In this document: positions 24,120 to 36,200 of the stretch, piece after piece
Layout: each line of letters begins with the position of its first letter
Position numbering within the stretch: position 1 is the first letter of the stretch
Assembly: GCF_019059575.1 (NCBI RefSeq)
Contig: NW_024883430.1
Span: forward strand, 29,261 to 93,260
Reading direction: 5' to 3'
Length of the DNA: 64,000 nucleotides
Source: Amphibalanus amphitrite
Taxonomy: Eukaryota; Arthropoda; Thecostraca; Balanomorpha; Balanidae
Notes under the pieces: model-generated
Seen by the model: only the letters and a program-made list of their open reading frames with translations
Database searches by the model: none
What the model was told of the DNA's origin: nothing
Translations under genes and position numbers: made by a program

Positions 24120-24289
24120 ATGCGTGTGTTAGCGTTTCTCGCACCTCTTCTGGCGGCGTCCGTCTGCCATGGGGAGATATTCACTGCTCTAGTGGACATG
24201 GAACACCTGGCGTACACGGAGCGGGAGCTGCTGGGAATGCTCGACAGGGCCATCCAGGCGGAGGAGCAGAAAATTCAGACACTGAAAAA
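24120..24289 (+). CDS. P4HA: P4HA coding exon 1: signal peptide and N-terminal domain start
   Basis: The ATG follows directly after a strong acceptor (pyrimidine tract, CCCACAG), so the 5-prime UTR must include an upstream exon. The signal peptide is MRVLAFLAPLLAASVCHG. The rest begins the coiled N-terminal assembly domain. The donor is GTTAGT, phase 2. Confidence 0.92.
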
Positions 24290-27200
24290 GTTAGTCATTG
24301 TTCTTTGTAGTGGAGGGGGTGGATGGTTGGTTGTGCGGGTAGGAATGGGTAAAAACAGTGGGTGGAAGAGAGGGGAGCCGGTAGAATTCAGCGTGAGGCG
24401 GGTGGATTCACATAGGAATGCCTAGTAATCTAGCTCAACGAGTCAGGGGCCGTATTCACGTCGATCATTTTCGTAAGAATTTTCTTACGCATGACCTACT
24501 TCTTACAATATATTTTTTTAATCACGTGAACTCCGTCGATAAAAAATAAGAAGTGTCGACGTGAATACCAAATTATACATACGAGATAAAATCGACTTAC
24601 GAAGTCGACATGCATACAGCCCCAGAAAAGTAGGCGGAATGGTGATGATTACAATTGGTTATCAGCGAGACAGGCGGTTTCTTAGAGAAGGCTTCGGCCA
24701 TCATGCCGTCCCCGCTCGCCTCCGGCAGGTACATGGAGCAGTACCAGCGTGTGAACCGGGAGCTGGTGGATAACCAGGAGGCCTACCTCCATAACCCCGT
24801 CAATGCCTACCTGGTGGTGAAGAGGCTGGCCGCCGACTGGAAAATAGTCCAGGGAGTCATCACTGAGAATGTCGGATCCAGTGAGTCGAGAGGAGGGAAA
24901 AGGAGGGGAGGGGAAGGGAAGCATTCTGGTGTCTGGAGGAAACGTTTCAATAGGAGAAGCTCGAATAAGTCGTCATTAGTAAAGTCAAGTCCAGTGAACA
25001 CTGAACACTCAACACTCAACACTCAACAGCCATGCGTTCAGGATGTTTGGTGATATTAGTTGGGAAAGTATTTGGCTTTAGTCTGTTTGCAAGTCATGGA
25101 TTTCTTGAATGGAAGTATGCTCACAAAGATATAGTGGTTATCAAAAGTCTTCGCGGAACGTGAGCGGCTCAGCCAGCTCGTCCCCACTCTAACGGCATTC
25201 CGCAGAGTTTTCATTGTTCTAACCCGAGGTTCCGTAGAGTTTGTGAGTCTCACTCCTACTAACTCCGGTCGTTTCACTCCCGCAGAGTTTGTGGAGAACA
25301 TCACCCAGGTCTCAGAGACGCTCCGTATTCCCGACGATGAGGACCTGAACGGCGCGGCCATGGCCCTCATCAGACTCCAGGATACGTACCGACTCAACAC
25401 CGCCGGTGAGTCAAACTCAGTAACAACTCAGTCTAACCCAGACTCAATCCCAACTCAGATTGAGTAAATCAGACTCCAGGATACGTACCAACTCAACACA
25501 GCCGGTGAGTTAAACTCATAACTGTTATGTGCGGACTTGTGGGTTTGATTCCGGCCACTCTAATCGCCCGAGGCACGGCCGGCCACCGGGGCTGACCGGT
25601 CGTCCCCTCCTGAGCCAATACAGTTGACCGACACGAGAGCTAGTGTGTGGACCGGGAGCCGGGGCGAATCGAACATGGCGCGGTCGCAGTGATACGCGAA
25701 CCGATATGAGACACAGCTCTCTCATTTGACTCGGACTAATGTGATAAGTGTGATACGTGTCTACTTTGCTGCCGAGTGAAGCGTTTCAGTGTTTAACGTG
25801 TGACGATGTCGGACTGCGAGCAGGAGGAGCGAGACGCCAAGCCGCCGGGCGCGGCACCGGCGACTGAGACATCGACAGAGCTGCTGACTCGGCTTCTGGG
25901 GCAGCAGCTGGAGCTGGCGGCCAGGCGTGATGAGCAACTAACGATGCTTCTACAACACATCCAGCAGGGCGCGGCTGCCGGCGCCCGACCAGTCGACGGC
26001 AGCGGCGCGCTTGCGGCGGCGAGTGGCGGTTGCCCGCCCGCGGCGGCGGGTGGCGGCAGCGCGCCTACGGCGTCTGGCGGCGGCGGCGCGCCTGCGGCGA
26101 CTGGCGGCGGGAGCGCACCTGCGGCGGCCGCGGTTACAGAGAGTGTCGCCGCCGCGGCGGCTGTGCCGCCTACAGTCGGTTCCCGGCAACGGATCTGCCT
26201 GCCGGCGACTGGGACGCCAGTCCCCAGGCTGCACTCATCAGCGTCACTCATCGAATTCGACACATGGAGAAGCAAATTCGACGGATACTGTCTGCTCACC
26301 CGTGTGCGTGAGCTAACAACAGCGGAACAGAAGGCCGCCCTCATCGCCGTATTAGACGACGACTGGACACGGATCGTCGACTTCGGGCTCCAGCTACCCG
26401 CGGACGCGGATCTGGACAGCGTCCTCGAGGCCATGCAGAAGTACTTGCGTCGCCAACGCAACGTCATAGTCGACCGCATGGACTTCACAGCCAGACTACA
26501 GCAGCCAGGTGAATCCATCGACGAGTATGTGTGCGCCCTGAGAGAGATAGCAGCGTGCTGTGACTTTTGCCAACACTGTGCCGATGATCGATTCCGGGAT
26601 CATATCGTCGTGGGCACAATCGACAGTGACGCGCGAAGGCGCATGCTAGAGACTGCCGACCTCACATTTGAGAAAGCGCTGGACATATGTCGTGCCTGTG
26701 AATGCGCCACCAACAACAATCAGGAGATCACGCAGTCAGGGACGGTCGGACGGATATCTCGCTACCGTCAAGAGAAGAACCGTCGACGTTTCGCCAGTGA
26801 AGACTCGATCCAGCTGAGCCGGTGCCGCCGGTGCGGCGCGGCGGAGCACAGCGATGACAGACGCTGTCCTGCTCTGGGCCGCGCTTGCAACAGCTGCGGT
26901 GAGCGCGACCACTTCGCGATCACTTGCCGAGGCCGGGCCAGCGGGCGGCGCACGACGGGGAGCAGTCTGCCGCGCATTCGCCACGACCATGAGCGACCGC
27001 GGAGTGACGAGCTCACGCCCCCGCGCGCGGAGCGTGGCCGCAGCCGTGGCCCTGGAACCAGAAGCGCCGACAGCGCCACCTATGGTAATAAGGCTCGAAG
27101 AACCAGCGCCACCTCTCGGCGACGCCAGCAGCTCTGGAGCTCTGGCGGCAATCGGGTGGCCGGCATCAGCGGAGACGGAGACCTGGTCAGTGGAAGCGAG

Positions 27201-30200
27201 GAGGATGAAGAGGCAGACTCAACAGCAGCGTCGCTGTTGAACGTATACGTTTCAGATGTGCGACTGACGAACAGCAGCGTGAAGCGCTCCCCACGCATAG
27301 AACTGGAGACCATGTATCGGGGTCGGCGACCGATTCCAACCACCTGGACCCCTGATACCGGTGCAGAGGTCTCGGTCATATCACGAGACCAAGCCAGGCT
27401 TCTGGGCGTCGAGCTGGACGATCTGCGCCCGTCGAAGACGACACTGTGGACCGCTGATGGACGGAAAATGCACTGCATGGGGACATGTAACCTGACGCTG
27501 CTTCTTGGAGACGTCAGCCACTCAGCCGAGATATCTGTCATGGAGTCACTTCACACGCCTCTCCTGTCGTGGCACGACTGCGTGAAGCTCGGCATCTTGC
27601 CGCCTGGTTTCCCTCGGCAGATCAGACGTCTGGAGAGCCACCACTCGTCTGGAGGACCGGACAGTGAGCCGGCAGGCGCGCGCAGTCGGAGCTCGCCAGC
27701 TGCTGCGCCACCCACGCGCGCTGCCAGACCCCGCTCAGCCAGCCCAGCAACCACGAGGCAGCCACCGGCATGGATCAGCAAGATGAAGAGATGCCACACT
27801 GGCATACCGCCGGATGAACACCGTCAACAACACTTCGCAGCTCTGAAGGCAGAATTCCCGAAGGTGTTTGACATCGAATCAGGACTACGGGAGATGGTCG
27901 GCGAGCCAATGTCCATTGAGCTCACGGATGACGCGACGCCGTACGCTCAGACGAGCGCGCGCAACATCCCATTCAACTGGAGAGACGACGTGCGCCGACA
28001 GCTGGACGAACTTCTTCAACATGACGTAATCGAAGCAGTCGAACATCCGACAGAGTGGTGTCACCCACTGTGCCCTGTGGCCAAGACAGACCCTGACGGC
28101 AAGTCCGTCGGATGCCGCATCACAGTGGACTTCACGAAACTCAACCGATTCGTGAAGCGGCCAGTGCACCCTGGTCGCACACCACAAGACGCCGTGTCAT
28201 CGATCGCCACTGGTGCCAGCTTCTTCACGAAACTGGACTGCAAAGCCGGATACCACCAGATGGCGCTGAGGGAACAAGACCGTGATCTCACCTGCTTCAT
28301 CACGCCGTGGGGCAGGTACAGATACAAGCGCATGCCGATGGGCATCACCCACTCGGGAGACGTTTACAACCGGCGCGGTGACCAAGCGCTGGGGGACATC
28401 CCGAATACAGTGAAAGTGGTTGACGACATGCTAGCGTGGGATGACGACTACTCCACCCACCTGCTACACGTCTGGAAGCTGCTGAAGAGGTGTGACGAGT
28501 ACAACATCACCTTAAACCCAGCGAAGTGTCAATTCGCCATGAAGACAGTCGACTTCTGTGGCTACAGAGTCAGCTCAGATGGGTACACCGTGGATGAAAA
28601 GAAGGTGCAAGCTGTGAAGCACTTCCCGCAGCCGAACAACATAACAGACCTAAGAGCCTTCCTAGGCTTGGTAAACCAACTTGGTGCCTTCTCAGATGAG
28701 ATCGCGTCGGCCGCTGAGCCACTGCGCCAACTGCTGAAACCTCGCAACGCATGGCTGTGGACACCAGCGCACACCGCAGCATTCGAGAAGGTGAAGACGG
28801 CACTGGTGTCGCCACCCATTCTCGACTTCTACAATCCCACGCGCAGAACTGTTCTGGAGACTGACGCATCACGTCTCGGAGGCCTGGGATTCTGCCTCAG
28901 ACAACAAGACGAGAACGGCAACTGGCGACTGATACAGTGCGGCTCTCGATTTCTAACTGATGTCGAGACCCGCTACGCCGTGATTGAACTCGAACTACTG
29001 GCCCTCGTGTGGGCATGCTATAAAGCTGACACATACCTCAGGGGTATGCAGACGTTTGAAGTGGTTCTGGACCACCGGCCCCTGATTCCGGTTTTGAACA
29101 AGAAAACACTGGCAGAAATCGACAATCCCCGCCTGCGGCGACTGCGCGAAAAGCTCATCGCGTACAACTTCGTCACCAGCTGGAGGCAGGGAAAGCTCCA
29201 CTCCATCCCCGATGCCCTGTCTCGGGCCCCAGTCGAGCGACCGACGGCGGAGGATGAAGCAGCTGAGCACGACATCAGCGTGAGAGTCCAGTCCGTAGTA
29301 AGCAGCCTCACCGCTTCAGACAGTGAAACGGACCCCAGCCCGTTCAAGGACGCCGCTCTAGAGGAAGTAAGAGCTGCATCTACCGGCGATCCAGAGCTGC
29401 TTGCACTGAAGCACACGATCATGCACGGCTTCCCGGACCATCGGAGAGAACTGGAGCCGATACTGCAGCCCTACTGGGGCTGTCGTGAGCGACTGACTGT
29501 CGACAACGGCCTCATCCTGTGCGGCCAGAGACTGGTGATCCCACAGCAACTCAGACGGGTGACGCTGGAGCGTCTGCACTCCAGCCATCAGGGGATCGAA
29601 AGGACCAAGCGGCGAGCAAGACAAGTGGTCTACTGGCCACAGATCGACAAACACATCAGCGACCTCGTTGGAGCCTGTTCCAGATGTCAACGTCACCTGC
29701 CGAGCCTGCAGAAGGAACCGCTGATGCTGGAGCCGCTGCCGACACGCGTCTTCCAAGCTGTGTCCGCCGACTACTTCAGCTGGGCCGGGCGGACCTACCT
29801 GGTCTATGCCGACAGACTGTCCGGTTGGCCGTCCGTGTACCACGTCAGAGGAGAAGCATCAGCCAGAGCTCTCACCAGATGTCTCCGCAAGATGTTTGCG
29901 GCCACAGGTGTGCCACAGACACTGAGAACTGACGGCGGAGGACAGTTCACAGCGCGACATACCCGCGTGTTCTTGAAGAAATGGGGAGTCATTCATCAAA
30001 TCTCCACGCCACACTTCCCACAGTCGAACGGACATGCAGAAGCCGCCGTCAAGAACGTCAAGCGGCTCATCAAGAAAACGACGCAGCACGGTGATCTCGA
30101 CACCGACGAGTTCGTCCACGCTCTGCTCGAGCTTCGGAATACGCCGCACGCGGACGGACGCTCTCCAGCGCAGGTGTTATTTGGCCACCCGCTGAGGTCG

Positions 30201-33200
30201 GCAGTTCCGGCCCACCACCGCGCGTTTGCGGCGCAGTGGCAAGAGGCTGCGGACACCTGTGATGCCAGAACTCGACAGCAGAGAAGCCAAACCGAAGAGC
30301 GATACAACATGACTGCGCGAGCACACCCAACACTCCGAGTGGGACAAAAGGTCATAGTGCAAGACCCTATCACGAAGGTATGGGACCGTACCGGCACCGT
30401 GACCGGCGTGGGGAGCAGGCGCGACTTCAACATCAGACTGCCCAGCGGGCGACTCATGTGGCGGAATCGGCGATACCTGCGACCCCAGAGCGTGGCCGCC
30501 TCCCAGTCTCCGCCACCGCAGCCCCAATCTCCACCACCGCAGCAGCGCCGGCCGGACGGAGAGGCGACCGCCGGCAGCCCGCGGCCTGCGCCTCCGCTGC
30601 CGCCTGTCGACGGCGTCGGAGAGCCCCCAGCACCGCTCACCGACGCACCCGCGGCACCAGCGGATGCACCGGAGCCGCGACGCAGCAACCGGCAGCGCCA
30701 GCGCACAAAACATCTATCTGTGAGCTGGGGCACTAAGTCATACCAGACGATACCGTGATACAGCATCGCTTACTGTCCGACATATGTCATCCCACACCCT
30801 GCGTGGTGCCGGGAGACCTCGTCCTCCGCCTCTGGAAGTTTTTTTTTGTTTGTTTCTGTTAATGGCGTTATGTGCCTGCTATGTCGTTAGACGTTAATCA
30901 CTTTGTACCTCTGTGTTTACGTCTTGCGGGGGAGGTGATGGGATAGTTATCTGGGGGGAGGTGTTATGTGCGGACTTGTGGGTTTGATTCCGGCCACTCT
31001 AATCGCCCGAGGCACGGCCGGCCACCGGGGCTGACCGGTCGTCCCCTCCTGAGCCAATACAGTTGACCGACACGAGAGCTAGTGTGTGGACCGGGAGCCG
31101 GGGCGAATCGAACAATAACAACTCAGTCTCCACCCAGAGTCAGTGAGTCAGAATCCAGGATACTTACCGTCTAAATTTACCGCTGATGAGTCAAAGTCAG
31201 TCCTAATTCAGACTCAGTAATTCAGACTACAGGGTACGACTTACCGCCTGAATACGGCAGCTGTTGAGTTGAACTCGTGGTGTGGCTGATTATCCGCTGG
31301 TGAGTTATACTTTGTTTGAAGTTAGTTTTAGAAGTCTGGCTCATTATCGCGTTTAAACACGGCTGTTGATTTAAGTCAGTTGCAACTCAGACTCAGAAAA
31401 GCAAGCTCCACAATACTCACGTCCATTGCTGGAAATGAGGCCGCTTTCTGGTCCCGGCGTTTTATTCTCCGGGTGAGTTAGCCCCGTCTAGCGCTTAGCC
31501 TTTCGGGACCCTCTCAGAGCCGCGGTTGTTTTCGCCGCTCGGCCCATTCGAGATGCAAAGTTGATAGTCGCACGAAGTTTATTTGGGGCTTCTGAATATA
31601 CGACTTCGAAATTAATTGATTCTACAAAACCTTTTTCTTTCATCTATATGCATACATTTAGCAGTAGCTCCAGACTAGACTGGTTTGGCTGGCTCTAAAT
31701 AAGCTTCGTGTAACTATTAACTTTGCATCTCGACTGGGGCGAGCGGCGAAAACAACCGCGACCCTGAGTGGGTCCCGAAAGGCTAAACGCTGGACGGGAT
31801 TAACCCGCGAGGAGAATAAAACGCCGGGACCAGAAAGCGGCCTCATTTCCAGCACTGCTCACGTCTCAATAAGGCCGCTGGTCCCTTTCGTCTCCCTCTC
31901 CGCTGTTCTAACCTCTGTATGTCACGCTCTCTGTCTTTTTCACCAGACATCGCGTCCGGTGAGATTCAGGGCAGCCGTCTGAAGCGCCAGCTCACGGCCG
32001 GCGACTGCTTCGAGCTCGGCAGGCAGAGCTACAACAACGCTGACTTCAAGTGAGAATCTGTGTGGGATTGAGGGGCGTTATAATGACAGGGCGTTATAAC
32101 GAGGCAGGTGTTATAACAAAGGATGTTCTAACGAGGGATGTTTCAATGAGGGGCGTTATAATGAGGGAGGGTATCATATCGAGGGGCGTTACAACGAGGG
32201 TCAATTTAGCGGGAGGGGACAGACCGCGGTGTATGAATAGAGATGGGCTTACGCTCAAGAGACTGAGTAAAACCTCGATTAGATAAATGTGATTATTTAT
32301 CTGTCCTCTAAGCTGTTTTATTGTGAAAGATACTTCAAACTCAGCTGTAGTTTCAGCAAATGAAACGATAATCCGTTTTCCCCGACCTCAGACACACGGC
32401 GCTCTGGATGGAGGAGGCCTGGAAGATCTGGCGCTCCGAGTCTGACGAGCGTACGGCGCCTCTGGGCGACATCCTCGAGTACCTAGCGTTCAGTACATAC
32501 AAAATGGGGGACGTGGAGGGTGCGCTGCGGCTGACCAACCAGCTACTCGACGAGGAGCCCGGACACCCGCGCGGAGTCGGAAATAAGGTGAGAGGAGGGG
32601 GAAATAATGATGGATGTTTGTTTGATCTTACGGGACATATGGTGTTCCTTGAGATTATTTGTATTTCTTGCAACCATTTGCATATTGACCAATTACTACT
32701 ACTTGCTGTTACTTTGCCCTTTCTGTTTCCTGTTTCCTGTTTGTGGGATAGTAGGAGGGTTTGTATCTTGACCTTTAAAAGGTCAAGAGCGGGACAATTT
32801 CCCGCTTTGCCAAGAGGCCTCCACGATCAGGAGTTGAAATAATATACTTGTAATTTGATTTGAGATAGGTATGGAAGTGCATCTCTGAAGGCAGTTAAGG
32901 GGTTGAAATGTATTCTGACCTTCCTTCTACTATCCACAGGCGTACTACGAGCAGGAGCTGGCCAAGCAGGCGTCCACGGTGCGCCGTCAGAGGAAGGGGG
33001 AGACCGGGGAGGATGAGGATCTGGACGTCAGCGTCAGAGAGGTACGAGGAGAGGGAAGAGGAAGGATAGAGTGAGAGGCGTTGAGAGGGAGAGGGGAAGA
33101 TTGGTGTCAGTGTGAAAGGTACGGAGAGGGGGGAGGAGAGAAGAGAGGAGAGAAAAGTGTGCATCAGTGAGGTAGTAGTGAACTGATAAAGGAGAGGAAG

Positions 33201-36200
33201 AAATATTGTTATTGCTCAGTCGGTTTTTAGATCAATAAAAGTGAACAATATCGATTTTTTCAAAATTTCAGTGCGGATGTAGCGTATCAGTTTTCGGATG
33301 TAGTCATCTGTCTCTAAACTGATTTAATTTTAGGTACCAAAACGGGATGTTGTCAACGTTTGCATTTTTCTTTGAATGCTAATTAACTGTAATTTGACTG
33401 TAACGGTAATTAACTCAATTTTAAGCTGTGGTATCTAGCAGCCGACCTGACTCAAAGTTAATGGCCTAGGATGTCATCGATGTCATCGATAACCTGCTTT
33501 TGCACCAATTCAACTTCATTTCCATCCATTGTCCATGCCCATAATCATGAATAAACGACAAACAAACAAACAAACAAACAAACAAACAAACCAACCAACA
33601 AACCTAACTCTGACCCGACCTGACCTGACCTCTCTGCAGGGCTACACTGTCCCGGAGTCGACCGAGGAGGCCCGTCTTCCCGAGCGTGACATGTACGAGG
33701 CCATGTGTCGCGGGGAGATCACCGTGCCGCCCAGCAAAGCCAGGAAACTGAAGTGAGTCGAGGGATAGGAGAGGAGGGACGAAAGTGAGCGAGTTAAGTT
33801 AGTGGAAGAGGATGGAAGAGTAAAGACAGCAACCAGAGTGTGAATATATCTCACATTGATGCTCAGTTTCCTTCAATAACTATCAGCAATAAAGTCAGAC
33901 GTGTTTTCGTGCAAGTGCTGGAAAATACCTAAACAATTTGTCATAAGCACCATTAGTAGTTCACATGCGTCTTTTCTGAATCACCATGCATCTGCTCTCG
34001 CAATAAACTCTCTTGATACTGCATTCCGCACTCTGCAGTGTCTAAGGATTAACCGATGGAAGCACCAAACCCTCTCCGTCTTGTAAGCTTCCACAAATAA
34101 TATCTTCCCCTGTCTAACCATCCCCCTTCTTCTCCCCCTTCCACAGGTGCAAGCCCACTTCACTCTTGTTTTGCTGAGTGTTAGACCCCTCTGACTGACC
34201 ACTCCCCTTCCACAGGTGTTACTACGCGCACAACTCGGCTCCGTTCCTGCTCCTGCAGCCGATTCGCGCCGAGGACCTGTACCTGAAGCCGCACCTGGTC
34301 ATGTACCACGACGTGATGTACGACTCCGAGATCGAGGCCATCAAGCAGCTTGCCTCGCCCAGGGTACGTGGCAGGTGGCAGGGGTCCCGGTCAGGGTCTG
34401 GCTGGCAAGGGAGAGAACACAGAAAGTAATGACCAATAGAGGTGGCAAAAGATGAAAATTTTGGGAACCAGACTCGAACCAGACCCGGCTGGACATTTCT
34501 GGAACCAGTCGGACCCGGTCGTAGTTGGAACCGGAATCAGTTGGACCCGTTCCCCAAAAGTCAATTAATACAAACTACTTGTAGGTATCTTTAGTTGTAT
34601 CATGTAAAACAGCCTATTTCCCACTGGAAATACTCATGCGCTACTGTGTGCAAAGAAACATTCACTTCATTCACTTTATATTTTGCAATAATGTGTAGTG
34701 TGCAAGATGTATAGTTTATGGTAGGACCCGGTTGGACCCGTCAGAAAATTTCCAGGAACCAGTCTGGACCCATATGGGTCCAGACTGGTTCTTTGGACCG
34801 GGTCCTCGGGTCCACATTTTGCCACCTCTAATGACCAACGAGAGTCGAGATGAAAAGGGAGTTGGTTGTTCATCTGGTTCTAATTTATCATGCCTGAAAA
34901 TGCTGCTAGCTTTAAATTTCTGGGGTTCTGTGCTGAATTATAACGGTTTTATTTGATTACTAGGAATTTCAAAAGTAGATATGGGTTTTAAATGTGTGCA
35001 TGGCAAGCATTTATAAAAGAAATATAATAATTTAGTCATCTCGTCTTTGCTGTCACATATCTTGGTAACAGGATTTTAGCAGTGGCTAACGACTGTCTGC
35101 TCATACCCTTCCCCGTCGGTTCCCACATATTTTCACGACCCTGCATGCGTCCTTCATTCTTACTACTGCAATGCGACCTCTAATATCCGGCACGCCATTT
35201 CAGTCCCCCCCCCCCTTCCCGTGCTACGAAATGACCATATTTCTCCCCTCTCCCACAGCTGGCGCGCGCCACCGTTCAGAACTCGAAGACGGGCCAGCTG
35301 GAGACGGCCAGCTACCGTATCAGCAAGTCGGCCTGGCTCAAACAGGGAGAACACCCGCTGGTCGACCAGGTACGGGGCTCTAATTATTAACATCCAGCTC
35401 TGCATTTACCTCTGCCTCTGCGTCTATATCTACCTCTACCTCTACATTATCTACCTCTACAGTCTATGTTTACCCGTAACTCTACATTTGCCACTACCTC
35501 TACTTCTATTTGTACGTCTACATCTACCTCTAGTCGTCTGCCTTTGCCTCTTCTCTGCGTCTGAGTGGTAGAGGTACCAGAGGGGCGACCCACCAGGCCC
35601 TTCAGAATGTTCAAACTCGTCAGGGTTTTTGGCAATTTAAACTAATCCGACTGTCTCGAATGTCCCACAATTTCTGCTCAGACAATCATGATTCAGACTG
35701 GTGGAATATGTTGTGCTTAACTGTGCACTGTGTGACAGGGCTAAAGGCGTCGGGAGAGGGTTAGTGAAACGTTTAGTTTGATGAGAAATTAGACATTGAT
35801 AGAGAGACGACTTCAGGCATATCTATTGTATGGCTTGTGGTATGTCGTCTCTGATATTGTATGTGTCCTGATATTGTCATTAGCTCCCCGTTCCCTCAGA
35901 TGAACCTCAAGTGGCGCTTTGAAACCATTCGTCCCTCACTCTCTAGTCCCTCGATTCACACGTTTCCCCTCTACCCCCTCCAGGTGAACCGCCGAGTGGC
36001 CCAGCTGACGGGCCTGAACCTGGACACCGCTGAGGAGCTGCAGGTGGTCAACTACGGAATGGGCGGACACTACGAGCCCCACTTCGACTTCGCCAGGGTG
36101 AGTGAGTCATGGAGAGTTCAGTACTCTCATTTTGTGGCTAGGATATTTGGGAGCTGTAAGTGTATACATATAGGGTATTCGTTTTTTTTTTATTTTTTTC

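Larger units (their letters stand above)
25523..31114 (+). mobile_element. Ty3/gypsy LTR retrotransposon, apparently complete
   Basis: The 5592-bp element has identical 153-bp LTRs (25523-25675 and 30962-31114) that start TG and end CA. The 5-bp duplication ATAAC flanks it (25518-25522 and 31115-31119). A TGG-starting primer-site candidate follows the left LTR, and a purine tract GGGGGGAGG precedes the right LTR. It contains one long gag-pol frame and no envelope frame. It sits in P4HA intron 3 in the sense orientation, just after the duplicated exon edge. The identical LTRs point to recent insertion. Confidence 0.97.

Noticed and set aside
25950-30766. Many open frames opposite or overlapping the gypsy gag-pol frame
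   Set aside because: They are shadows of a GC-rich coding region in other frames; none has its own domain.
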